Assembly: GCF_000817815.1 (NCBI RefSeq)
Contig: NZ_JPRD01000049.1
Span: 121,817 to 185,816 of the forward strand
Source of the DNA: Vibrio owensii CAIM 1854 = LMG 25443
Lineage (GTDB): Bacteria > Pseudomonadota > Gammaproteobacteria > Enterobacterales > Vibrionaceae
Reading direction: 5' to 3'
DNA: 64,000 nucleotides
In this document: positions 43,457 to 52,197 of the stretch, in pieces
Layout of the letters: the number at the start of each line of letters is the position of its first letter
How positions within the stretch are numbered: position 1 is the first letter of the stretch
Notes under the pieces: generated by a model
Told to the model about the DNA's origin: nothing
The model's database searches: none
What the model saw: only the letters and a program-made list of their open reading frames with translations
Made by a program: the position numbers and the translations under genes

Positions 43457-45460
43457 TTACTCACTCACAGTTTCTTCTGTTTGTGGTGCTGGTTTATCAG
43501 CGAATACCTGGGTCGGCTTTGCAACGATGCTGCGGTTCTCTTGGTTTACGTCTGTTAGAACGATTTCCAATGTGTCACCTAACTTGTATACCACTTCTTT
43601 GTCGATAGAAATGGTACCGTTGTCGCCGTTACACTCAATTCTTTCTTTATTATCAAGAATCAAGCTACCAGGAATAAAGGCTGCTGCGCCATTTTCGAGA
43701 AGTCGGACACGTGCACCAGCACGATTAATATCGAAAATCTCACCTGTGAAACACGTTTTCTTGTTTGGCTCGTCCGCTAGAGTGCGTGCGTATAGCCAAT
43801 CAGACACGTTTCGCTCGGCAATTTTGTGATGTTTGCGGTGCAGAGCCAGCTCTTCGCCCACTTCATCATCTGGTTTTTGAACAGGTTCTTTGTTCAAAAT
43901 TACAGCTTTCAGCATGCGATGGTTGATCATGTCGCCGTATTTACGAATTGGTGAAGTCCAAGTCGCGTAGATATCAAGACCCATAGCGTAATGAGGAAGA
44001 GGTTGATTACCTACTTCACTGTACGTTTGGAACTTGCGAATGCGGTTATCTAAGTATGAGGTCTCTTGCTCACCTAACCAGCGGCGAAGTGCTGCAAAGC
44101 CTTCTAGTGTTGCGATAGATTCTGCAGTGAATTCTAGTGTGCCTTCTGGGTTAACCAGTTCAACCACTTCTTCAATCTTCTCTGCTTTTAGGCCTGCATG
44201 TGTGTTAAATACACCAGTGTCGAACTTTTCACGCAGAGTACGACCTGCACAGATGTTCGCCGTGATCATCGACTCTTCAACAAGGCGGTTTGCGCTACGA
44301 CGCATGTCAGCGTGGATTGCTACCACATCGTTGTCTTCGCTTAGTTCGAAACGGTAGTCAGGACGATCTGGGAACACAACTGCGTTTTTCTCACGCCATT
44401 CAGCACGAGCGCGAGAGAAGTCGAATAGGTCGTGTACAATCGTCGCAATCTCTTCTGATGGCTGCCATTTCTCTGAGCTGCCATTTTCTAGCCAGTCAGA
44501 TACGTTGTCGTATGCTAGACGAGCGTGTGATTTGATGTTTGCTGCAAAGAAGTTAATGTCATCACCAATCACGCCATCTTTACTTACAGTTACTGTACAG
44601 CAAATAGCAGGGCGGACTTCGCCTTCAATCAGAGAACATAGGTTATCTGCTAGATCGCGAGGCAGCATTGGGATGTTACGACCTGGTAGGTAGATAGTGT
44701 AGCCACGTTCGCGAGCCACTTTATCCATATCGTCTTCAGGTGTGATGTACGCTGTTGGGTCTGCGATTGCGATAGTCAGCTCGAAATCGCCGGATTCTGT
44801 TTTCTTCGCGTACAGTGCATCGTCCATATCTTTGGTTGATTCACCATCGATAGTCACGAAAGGAACGTGAGTCATGTCTACGCGTTCTAGATCCGCGTCG
44901 TCTTTCAGTTCCCAGTTCTCAATGCCTGCCGGCTCAGAGTTAGGTAGATCGTTTTGAGCAAGCGTTACCCACCAAGGTGCAATCTTGTCGTTTGAATCGG
45001 TAATCTTCTCTGAAATTTCTACAAAGAAAGAGTTATCGCCTTTAAGCGGGTGGCGAATAAGATGCGCGACAACCCAGTCACCTTCAGCAAATTCATCAGG
45101 TTTTAGACCTTTCTTTAATTTCGCTTTAAGAGAAAGCTTTTTCAGCTGTGGGTGATCTGGCGCTACGTTTAGCTTGCCTTTGAACATTTTTACTCGGCCA
45201 ATAAAGCGAGTTACGGCTTGTTCTAGCAGCTCTTGTGGTTCTGCGACTTCGCGTTCGTTTTCTGTGCGGATGATGGCAACTACTTTGTCGCCGTGCATGC
45301 ACTTTTTCATGTACGCTGGTGGGATGAAGAAGCTGGTTTTACTGTCCACTTCCAGGAAGCCAAAGCCTTTATCAGTTGCTTTGATTGAGCCTTCTTTTTT
45401 AGGCAGGTTTTCTTGGATTTGCTGCTTAAGCTGAGCTAATAGCGGATTATCTTGAAACAT
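43457..45460 (-). CDS. rnb: Exoribonuclease II
   Basis: A 667-residue RNase II, a 3'-5' processive mRNA exonuclease. Cold-shock domains at the N terminus (KGFGFLEVDSKTSFFIPPAYM) precede the RNB catalytic domain, with the Asp cluster VTIDGESTKDMDDALY, and a C-terminal S1 domain. It is longer than E. coli RNase II (644 residues) by a Glu-rich tail. The start has a weak ribosome site within an A run. Confidence 0.95.
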   Translation of the reverse strand: MFQDNPLLAQLKQQIQENLPKKEGSIKATDKGFGFLEVDSKTSFFIPPAYMKKCMHGDKVVAIIRTENEREVAEPQELLEQAVTRFIGRVKMFKGKLNVAPDHPQLKKLSLKAKLKKGLKPDEFAEGDWVVAHLIRHPLKGDNSFFVEISEKITDSNDKIAPWWVTLAQNDLPNSEPAGIENWELKDDADLERVDMTHVPFVTIDGESTKDMDDALYAKKTESGDFELTIAIADPTAYITPEDDMDKVARERGYTIYLPGRNIPMLPRDLADNLCSLIEGEVRPAICCTVTVSKDGVIGDDINFFAANIKSHARLAYDNVSDWLENGSSEKWQPSEEIATIVHDLFDFSRARAEWREKNAVVFPDRPDYRFELSEDNDVVAIHADMRRSANRLVEESMITANICAGRTLREKFDTGVFNTHAGLKAEKIEEVVELVNPEGTLEFTAESIATLEGFAALRRWLGEQETSYLDNRIRKFQTYSEVGNQPLPHYAMGLDIYATWTSPIRKYGDMINHRMLKAVILNKEPVQKPDDEVGEELALHRKHHKIAERNVSDWLYARTLADEPNKKTCFTGEIFDINRAGARVRLLENGAAAFIPGSLILDNKERIECNGDNGTISIDKEVVYKLGDTLEIVLTDVNQENRSIVAKPTQVFADKPAPQTEETVSE

Positions 45461-45839
45461 CTTTTTTTAACTTACCAATGGAATTGGGCACACTATAATC
45501 ATTGCGCACTATTATTACTACCTAAAGCACACAAATTCGCTGTGAATTATTGATGAATTGAACAGCTTGTTGGTGCTTTTCTCTCCGGAGAATCGGGGGA
45601 GAGGTGGAAATTTATGCGAATAATACCATTAGTGAGAATAAATTGTGATGTAATTCAATTTTTTCTAGCTTTTTTTATGCATTTAAGGAATAATCCGCCT
45701 CCCTTAGTCGTCCCTAATGGCTTATCGCGGTTGTGTACTGTGCTAATTCCTGTCTGAATGGATTTAGTAACTGGATGGATCAGTATCGAATTGGAAGAGC
45801 ATATGGGACTGTTTTTTTGTTTAATTAAGTAGGATCCCA
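45461..45839. other. 379-base region with the deaD leader
   Basis: Upstream of deaD on the plus strand and of rnb on the minus strand. An AATAAT -10-like element near 45690 would give a leader of about 140 bases; a long leader is typical of cold-induced DEAD-box genes. No riboswitch recognised. A 47-codon frame at 45614 has no strong support. Confidence 0.45.
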
Positions 45840-47780
45840 ATGCAAGATTCTGTTATTCAATTCAGCGATTTATCTCTGAATGATTCTATCCTTTCTGCTC
45901 TAGACGGAATGGGTTTCGTGTCACCAACTCCAATTCAGGCTGCGGCAATCCCACACCTATTGGAAGGTGCTGACGCGCTGGGCAAGGCACAAACGGGTAC
46001 AGGTAAAACGGCAGCATTCTCTCTGCCTCTTCTAAACAAGCTAGATCTTGATCAACGTAAACCACAAGCAATCGTTCTTGCTCCAACTCGTGAGCTAGCG
46101 ATCCAGGTTGCGGCTGAAATGAAAAACCTTGGTAAAAACATCAAGGGTCTTAAAGTTCTAGAAATCTACGGTGGTGCATCTATCGTCGATCAAATGCGTG
46201 CTCTTAAAAACGGTGCACACGTTGTTGTTGGTACTCCTGGCCGTGTTCAAGACCTTATCAACCGTGAACGTCTACATCTTGACGAAGTAAATACTTTCGT
46301 ACTTGATGAAGCGGACGAAATGCTAAACATGGGTTTCGTAGACGACGTAACTGCGATCATGGAGCACGCTCCTGAATCAGCTCAACGCGTTCTATTCTCT
46401 GCAACTATGCCTCCAATGCTGAAAAACATTGTTGAGCGCTTCCTACGTGAACCTGTAACAGTTGACGTTGCTGGTAAGAACCACACTGTAGACAAAGTTC
46501 AACAGCAGTTCTGGGTAGTGAAGGGCGTAGAGAAAGATGAAGCTATGTCTCGTCTTCTTGAAACTGAAGAAACTGACGCGTCAATCGTATTCGTACGTAC
46601 TCGTCAAGACACTGAGCGTCTAGCTGATTGGCTATCTGCACGTGGCTTTAAAGCTGCTGCACTGCACGGTGATATTCCTCAGTCTCTACGTGAGCGTACT
46701 GTTGATCACATCAAACAAGGTGTTATCGACATCCTAGTTGCAACTGACGTTGTTGCACGTGGTCTAGACGTTCCACGTATTACTCACGTATTTAACTACG
46801 ACATCCCATTCGATGTTGAGTCTTACATCCACCGTATCGGTCGTACTGGCCGTGCTGGACGTAAAGGTAAAGCGATCCTTCTAGTTCGCACTAACCAAAT
46901 CCGCATGCTTCGCACTATCGAGCGCGTAACTAAGTCATCTATGGAAGAAATCCAACTTCCTCTACGTGACCAAGTTGCTGAAGCTCGTCTAAGTAAGCTA
47001 GCAGCTGAGCTGGAAGCTGAGAAAGAGCACAAGTCACTAGACAAGTTCGCTGAGCTAGTAGAGAAACTACAAACTTCTCTAGAGATCGACCCAGCGATGC
47101 TTGCTGCAATGCTTCTTAAGCGTCAGCAAGGTAAACGTCCTCTATTCTACATTGGCGAAGACCCAATGGTTGAAGCGATTGAGCGTGACAAGCAACGTCG
47201 TAAAGAGCGCCGTGAAGGTGGTCGTGAAGGCGGCCGTAGCTTCAACACTCAAGATTGGGATACTTACCAGCTTCAAGTTGGTCGTGAGCAAGGTGTTCAA
47301 GTTAAAGACATCGTTGGCGCTCTAGCAAATGAACTAGGTCTTGGTAAAGGTTCTATCGGTGCGATCAAGCTAGCGCAAGGTCACACATTCGTTCAGCTAC
47401 CTAAAGCAATGACTTCAGATGCTGCGAACAAGCTAAGCAAGCTACGTATCCGTCAACAAGATGTTGGTGCTGTAGTATGTGACTTCGATGACTTCCGCGA
47501 GTCTCGTGGTGGTCGCCGTGACGGTGGTCGTCGCGATGGTGGTCGTCGTGATGGCGGTGGTTACCGTGGCAACCGCGAAGGCGGCAACCGTGGTGGTGAA
47601 CGTCGTGAAGGCGGTCGTCGCGAAGGTGGCTTCCGTGGTAACCGCGATGGCAACCGTGATGGTAACGGTAACCGTGAAGGTGGCGAACGTCGTTTCGATC
47701 GCAACCGTGGTGGTGATCACCGTGGTGCGCACCGTGGTGAACGTGGTCACGGCCGTGGTCGTCGCACGCAAGACGCATAA
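45840..47780 (+). CDS. deaD: DEAD-box RNA helicase DeaD (CsdA)
   Basis: A 646-residue cold-shock RNA helicase. Complete motifs: PTPIQAAAIPHLLEG (Q region), AQTGTGKTAAF, PTRELAIQ, VLDEADEML, SAT, and HRIGRTGRAGR. It is followed by the DeaD-specific RNA-binding domain (about 480-560) and a highly basic RGG/RDGG-rich tail from residue 555 with repeated RRDGG and NREGG units that bind RNA. DeaD aids ribosome assembly and mRNA turnover in the cold. A GGAT before the ATG is the ribosome site. Antisense frames through the repeat-rich tail are artefacts of its biased codons. Confidence 0.95.
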   Translation: MQDSVIQFSDLSLNDSILSALDGMGFVSPTPIQAAAIPHLLEGADALGKAQTGTGKTAAFSLPLLNKLDLDQRKPQAIVLAPTRELAIQVAAEMKNLGKNIKGLKVLEIYGGASIVDQMRALKNGAHVVVGTPGRVQDLINRERLHLDEVNTFVLDEADEMLNMGFVDDVTAIMEHAPESAQRVLFSATMPPMLKNIVERFLREPVTVDVAGKNHTVDKVQQQFWVVKGVEKDEAMSRLLETEETDASIVFVRTRQDTERLADWLSARGFKAAALHGDIPQSLRERTVDHIKQGVIDILVATDVVARGLDVPRITHVFNYDIPFDVESYIHRIGRTGRAGRKGKAILLVRTNQIRMLRTIERVTKSSMEEIQLPLRDQVAEARLSKLAAELEAEKEHKSLDKFAELVEKLQTSLEIDPAMLAAMLLKRQQGKRPLFYIGEDPMVEAIERDKQRRKERREGGREGGRSFNTQDWDTYQLQVGREQGVQVKDIVGALANELGLGKGSIGAIKLAQGHTFVQLPKAMTSDAANKLSKLRIRQQDVGAVVCDFDDFRESRGGRRDGGRRDGGRRDGGGYRGNREGGNRGGERREGGRREGGFRGNRDGNRDGNGNREGGERRFDRNRGGDHRGAHRGERGHGRGRRTQDA

Positions 47781-47817
47781 TATCCGCACTCTATTGCATT
47801 AAAAAATAGTTGAATTT

Positions 47818-47846
47818 GAAAGCCGAGCATTTAGCTCGGCTTTTTT
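47818..47846 (+). terminator. Terminator after deaD
   Basis: AAAGCCGAGC pairs with GCTCGGCTTT around ATTTA and is followed by T residues. Confidence 0.9.
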
Positions 47847-47988
47847 GTCTCCGCTCTTCTATACTCTACTCATTCAAAAAAATTCGTAATATTTTTGCTT
47901 TATTCTTCATTTATTGATGTTTTTAAGTGTCTGATTCCACTTTAGTTGAGTGAGGCGATATATTTCACGGTTAAAATAAATTTTAAAC

Positions 47989-48002
47989 TTGCGATAGATC
48001 AA
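47989..48002 (+). promoter_or_regulatory. FNR-like site upstream of ackA
   Basis: TTGCG-ATAG-ATCAA matches the FNR consensus at 8 of 10 positions, 141 bases before the ackA start. Oxygen control of acetate kinase is biologically plausible, but the left half-site is degenerate. Confidence 0.4.
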
Positions 48003-48142
48003 CAAAAATTACGCAAACGAACAACTAACACTAAAAGATAGTTGAAAGATTAAAAAATTATTGAATAATAGAAGGCACAAACAAGAAGTACGCAGCGCGG
48101 AAGCGCAATTACAACCTCTGCTCCACAACAGGAAACTATTTC

Positions 48143-49336
48143 ATGTCTAATTCGTTTGTACTGGTGATCAACTCTGGTAGCTCATCACTAAAATTTGCAG
48201 TAATCGACTCTCAATCTGGCGATGCTGTGCTAAGTGGTCTGGGCGAATGCTTTGGTCTATCAGACGCTCGTATGAGCTGGAAATTCAACGGTGAGAAAAA
48301 GGAAGTCGCAATCGAAGGCGACGATAGCCATCACAAGATCGCTATTGGTAAGCTGGTAGGTTTAACCGAAGAGTTAGGTCTGGCTCAAGACATCGTGGCT
48401 GTAGGTCACCGTATCGTTCACGGTGGTGAGAAGTTCACACAAACTGTTCGCATTACTGAAGAAGTAACGGCTGAAATCGAAAAACTTGCAGACCTTGCTC
48501 CACTACATAACCCTGCAGGTGCTATCGGTATTCGTGCTGCTATCGAAGCGTTTCCAAGCCTTCCTCAGTTTGCTGTATTTGACACTGCATTCCATCAAAC
48601 AATGCCTCAACGCGCATTTACTGGTGCAATCGCGAAAGAACTTTACACTGATTTCGGCGTACGTCGTTACGGTTTCCACGGCACTAGCCACTACTTCGTA
48701 AGCCGTGAAGCTGCGAAGATGATTAACAAGCCAGTGGAAGAATCTAGCTTCATTTCTGTTCACTTAGGTAATGGTGCTTCTGTTTGTGCAATTAACAACG
48801 GTGAGTCTGTTGATACGTCAATGGGCTTCACGCCTCTGTCTGGCCTAATGATGGGCACACGTTGTGGTGACCTTGACCCAGGCATCATTGAGTACCTTCT
48901 TAAGAAAGGTTGGTCTCAAGAGAAAGTGTTCAACTCTCTGAACAAAGCTTCTGGCTTCTTAGGTGTTTCTGGCCTAACAAGCGATGCACGCGGTATTTTG
49001 GAAGCGATGGAAGAGGGTCACGAAGGTGCAACTCTAGCATTCCAAGTATTTACATACCGTGTGTCTAAATACATTGCGTCTTACCTTGCTGCTCTTGATT
49101 CATTCGACGGCATCATCTTCACAGGCGGCATCGGCGAAAACTCAATGCCAATCCGTAGTGAAATCCTGAAGAACCTTAACCTTCTAGGTTTCGTTGAAGA
49201 TGTAAAAGGTAACGAAGACGCTCGATTTGGTAACGCAGGTGTTGTTGCTACATCTGAGTTGCTTGGTGCGAAAGCGCTAGTTATTCCTACCAATGAAGAG
49301 TGGGTTATCGCTCAACAGTCGGTGGAACTGCTGTAA
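48143..49336 (+). CDS. ackA: Acetate kinase (second copy, no adjacent pta)
   Basis: A 397-residue ASKHA-fold kinase making acetate and ATP from acetyl phosphate and ADP, reversibly. The NSGSSSLKFAV phosphate site, VGHRIVHGGE, HLGNGAS, the CGDLDPG segment and FTGGIGEN are intact, so it should be active. Unlike the main Vibrio ackA-pta pair, no phosphotransacetylase gene follows, and a terminator ends the unit directly. AGGAAAC is the ribosome site. A degenerate FNR-type site lies upstream. Confidence 0.95.
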   Translation: MSNSFVLVINSGSSSLKFAVIDSQSGDAVLSGLGECFGLSDARMSWKFNGEKKEVAIEGDDSHHKIAIGKLVGLTEELGLAQDIVAVGHRIVHGGEKFTQTVRITEEVTAEIEKLADLAPLHNPAGAIGIRAAIEAFPSLPQFAVFDTAFHQTMPQRAFTGAIAKELYTDFGVRRYGFHGTSHYFVSREAAKMINKPVEESSFISVHLGNGASVCAINNGESVDTSMGFTPLSGLMMGTRCGDLDPGIIEYLLKKGWSQEKVFNSLNKASGFLGVSGLTSDARGILEAMEEGHEGATLAFQVFTYRVSKYIASYLAALDSFDGIIFTGGIGENSMPIRSEILKNLNLLGFVEDVKGNEDARFGNAGVVATSELLGAKALVIPTNEEWVIAQQSVELL

Positions 49337-49363
49337 AACGGCAAAAATTTTGGGAACTAAGTC

Positions 49364-49395
49364 AAAGCCCTTTCCGGTTGGAAAGGGCTTTTTTT
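49364..49395 (+). terminator. Terminator after ackA
   Basis: AAAGCCCTTTCC pairs with GGAAAGGGCTTT around GGTT and continues in T residues. Confidence 0.9.
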
Positions 49396-49431
49396 ATGTT
49401 AAGCGAAACAACACGTTCTTTCGGTGGTGTG

Positions 49432-51588
49432 TTACTTGATATGTATGTTGTTGTCGCGTCTGTCGTACATTTCCGGTGTGGTGTGTAGACCGCCTGCGTA
49501 ACCCGCTTCCTCCAAGGTTTCCCTCACATCACGAACGTCAGCAGCTGTGACTGGCGTTTGCTGGTCACCAAGGTGTTTACGCACAAAGGTAATCAACTCT
49601 GCCAGTCGAGCGTCAGAGAGGATGTCCTCAAAACTTGCCATTGGCATGAAGTTGCGCTCTGGGTCGATGTAAGTTGGTTGTAGGCCACGTACAGTTACCG
49701 CAATAGTGTTGAACGGGTCACTGTGCATGATGATGCCGTTGTTCAGGAGCGTTGGTGCTATTGGATCTCGCCCTTTACCATCGTTACCATGGCATGCTCC
49801 ACATGTTTGCTTGTAGGTGGCATAGATTGGCTCTTGGTAAGCCGCTTCATCAAACCCTCTAGGCTCCAAAGGAACAGCATCTGTGGCAATGAAGTTGTTT
49901 ACGTCCCCATTGAGCAGATAGTAGGACATGGACTCAACGTCTTCACGAGTCATTAAACTCAAACTGTTTTTGACCACGTCAGCCATCCCGGCAAAAGCAG
50001 TGCCTTTGTCTGAATGACCTGTGTGCAAGAAGTCGGTCAGTGTCTTTTCATCCCAACCACCCACGTACAGCTCCGTAGAGGTAATGTCAGGTGCGTTCCA
50101 GCCGTCTATCAAGTTACCTTGGAAGATGCGCTCAGGAATCAATGCTTGCGCAATATTACGCGGCGTATGGCACTCAGAGCAGTGTCCTAAGCCTGCAACC
50201 CAGTATTTGCCTTTCTGCCACTTCTCTACGTCATCCACCGTACCCTCAAGCTCTGAAGGTAGGCTGTAGTCGATAGGGTCGGTGTCCATAAAGACAATGT
50301 TCCAGCCAAGGAGACCAAGACGAATGTTCGATGGGAACATCATGTGGTTTTCATCGTTACGACGCGCCACGGCAGGAATAGATTGCATGTACTCCCACAA
50401 ATCCGTCATATCTTGTTCCGTGAGGTATTGATAAGAGGTGTAGGGCATCGCCGGGTACAAGTAACCATGCTTGCCTTTACCGTGTACCAAAGCATCACGG
50501 AAGTTGTCGTAGTCGTATTCACCAATCCCTTCACTGGCGTGAGGAGTAATATTGGTCGAATAGATGGTGCCAAATGGTGTAACAAACGGTAGACCGCCGG
50601 CAAAGGGTTCACCACCTTCTGCACTGTGACAAGCCACGCAGTCCCCCGCGTGTGCCAGATATTCACCACGCTCGACAGATTGAGCGTTAAGTGCTGCAAG
50701 TTTCTGCTCTTCCTCTTCGCTGGCTTTGCGGATGTAGGCACCAATCGCCATGATTTCGTGTTCTGAGAGTTGGTTTTCAAACGCTGGCATCAAGTTATTT
50801 AAACCGTAATTGATGGTGTGTTGAATTTCTTCAATACTGCCACCATGAAGCCATACGCTGTCTGACAAATCTGGAACACCAGTTTGTTGATTGGCAAGTG
50901 AGCCATCGCCGTGACAAGAAGAACAGTATTGAGCGAATAGGTTTTTACCCAATTCGATCTTCACTTCAGGTACGTTGCTGTGGCGTTGATTGAGCGACGC
51001 AAGATAGTAAGAAATCTTGTCCACTTCGTCTTTTCTCATCACCTCAACCCAGCCGGGCATCGCACCGTTACGGCCTTTCGCTATGGAATGAATGATGGCC
51101 TCATCATCTCCGCCGTACATCCATTCTTTGTCGATAAGGTTAGGGAAGTGTTTTTGCCCTTGTGCGTTATCTCTATGGCAGGCTGCGCAATGGGTTTGAA
51201 ACAACATACGACCGCTACGGACAATATCGGCATTTTGTGCAAGTGCAGCCAAAGAGGTGTCGGTTACTTGGCTGAATTGCTGATCGAGTGTGGTTGATGG
51301 CGAGCTAAGTTTGTCGTCCGCTTGGTCATAATTTGCCAAGCCTTTCCATTCACCAAGTCCTGGATACAGAACCAAATATCCCGCTGAGAGTAAAAACGCG
51401 ACAGCGTAACTAATAAAGAGGAGCTTAGGTGGTGGCGCGTCCTTTTCATCGATCCCATCAAAAGAGGCGATGGTGTGGTCTTGGTCTGCTTTGTGGTTGC
51501 TACGCCAATACTTGACGATAACGCCCACCATTAGGACAAAGAAGATTATGGTGCAGGCAACGGCCCACCAGTTCCAGAATGTGCTCAT
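49432..51588 (-). CDS. ccoP: Five-heme fusion: CcoP plus tri-heme dehydrogenase cytochrome c
   Basis: A 718-residue protein, more than twice the length of a normal CcoP (about 300). Residues 1-75 form the CcoP N terminus with two membrane helices. Two cytochrome c domains follow with CAACH (134-138) and CSSCH (222-226), as in CcoP. From about 300 a second module begins, carrying CVACH (317-321), CSECH (470-474) and CGACH (596-600), with the STNITPHASEGIGEYDY segment typical of the cytochrome subunit of membrane alcohol, gluconate and aldehyde dehydrogenases. No stop or frameshift separates the parts. It would link a periplasmic dehydrogenase to the oxidase in one chain. It overlaps the ccoO stop by 4 bases. 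Confidence 0.92.
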   Translation of the reverse strand: MSTFWNWWAVACTIIFFVLMVGVIVKYWRSNHKADQDHTIASFDGIDEKDAPPPKLLFISYAVAFLLSAGYLVLYPGLGEWKGLANYDQADDKLSSPSTTLDQQFSQVTDTSLAALAQNADIVRSGRMLFQTHCAACHRDNAQGQKHFPNLIDKEWMYGGDDEAIIHSIAKGRNGAMPGWVEVMRKDEVDKISYYLASLNQRHSNVPEVKIELGKNLFAQYCSSCHGDGSLANQQTGVPDLSDSVWLHGGSIEEIQHTINYGLNNLMPAFENQLSEHEIMAIGAYIRKASEEEEQKLAALNAQSVERGEYLAHAGDCVACHSAEGGEPFAGGLPFVTPFGTIYSTNITPHASEGIGEYDYDNFRDALVHGKGKHGYLYPAMPYTSYQYLTEQDMTDLWEYMQSIPAVARRNDENHMMFPSNIRLGLLGWNIVFMDTDPIDYSLPSELEGTVDDVEKWQKGKYWVAGLGHCSECHTPRNIAQALIPERIFQGNLIDGWNAPDITSTELYVGGWDEKTLTDFLHTGHSDKGTAFAGMADVVKNSLSLMTREDVESMSYYLLNGDVNNFIATDAVPLEPRGFDEAAYQEPIYATYKQTCGACHGNDGKGRDPIAPTLLNNGIIMHSDPFNTIAVTVRGLQPTYIDPERNFMPMASFEDILSDARLAELITFVRKHLGDQQTPVTAADVRDVRETLEEAGYAGGLHTTPEMYDRRDNNIHIK

Positions 51589-52196
51589 GGTGCCACCTCC
51601 TGTGCTGTATCTTGACCAAGGCTTTGAAGATAGCGGATCAGCGCTTCGCCTTTGGTTTTACCGCGAACTTGTAAGCGCGCGTCGGAAATTTCTTGGTCTG
51701 TGTATGGAACCCCTAATATGCGTAGTGTCTCCATCTTGTCGCCAATTGCATCGCCCGAGAGTGTTTGTTCGAACAGCCAAGGGTAGGCCGGCATTATGGA
51801 CGTTGGAATGACCTGACGGGGATCGATGAGATGCAATACATGCCATTGGTCAGAGTATTTACGGCCAAGGTTAGTTAAGTCCGGACCTGTGCGTTTTGAA
51901 CCCCATAAGTTAGGGAATTCATAAATGTCATCTGACTCTTTGTTTGCACGACCGTTGCGTTTGGTTTCAGGCTCTAGAGGACGAACCATCTGCGTGTGAC
52001 AGACATGACACCCTTCACTGATGTAGATATCGCGACCCGCAAGCTCAATGGCGGTTAAAGGCTTGGCCAAGCTGCCTTTGGCGATATCGTCGGTGCGAAG
52101 AATATTCGGTACAACCCAAACTGCGAGTGAGAAGGAGGCTACAACCACCGTAGTGATGATCAAGATGACCACTGAATGAGTAAAGTCTTTGCTCAT
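51585..52196 (-). CDS. ccoO: cbb3 oxidase subunit CcoO (mono-heme cytochrome c)
   Basis: A 203-residue subunit with one N-terminal membrane anchor and a periplasmic cytochrome c domain. The heme motif is GCHVCHTQMVRP, matching the CcoO pattern GCxxCHSQMxRP, and the distal Met lies in TSIMPAYPWL. It passes electrons from CcoP or soluble cytochromes to CcoN. It is one base from ccoN's stop and overlaps the ccoP start by 4 bases, so the three subunits are translationally coupled. Confidence 0.95.
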   Translation of the reverse strand: MSKDFTHSVVILIITTVVVASFSLAVWVVPNILRTDDIAKGSLAKPLTAIELAGRDIYISEGCHVCHTQMVRPLEPETKRNGRANKESDDIYEFPNLWGSKRTGPDLTNLGRKYSDQWHVLHLIDPRQVIPTSIMPAYPWLFEQTLSGDAIGDKMETLRILGVPYTDQEISDARLQVRGKTKGEALIRYLQSLGQDTAQEVAP

Positions 52197-52197
52197 C

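Noticed and set aside
45614..45757. 47-codon frame in the deaD leader
   Set aside because: Only a loose GGTGG-like site upstream; the composition is that of AT-rich upstream DNA, and the frame spans likely promoter elements.
47401..47802. Several His- or Val/Thr-rich frames at the end of deaD
   Set aside because: They are other-frame translations of the RGG-rich, low-complexity deaD tail.
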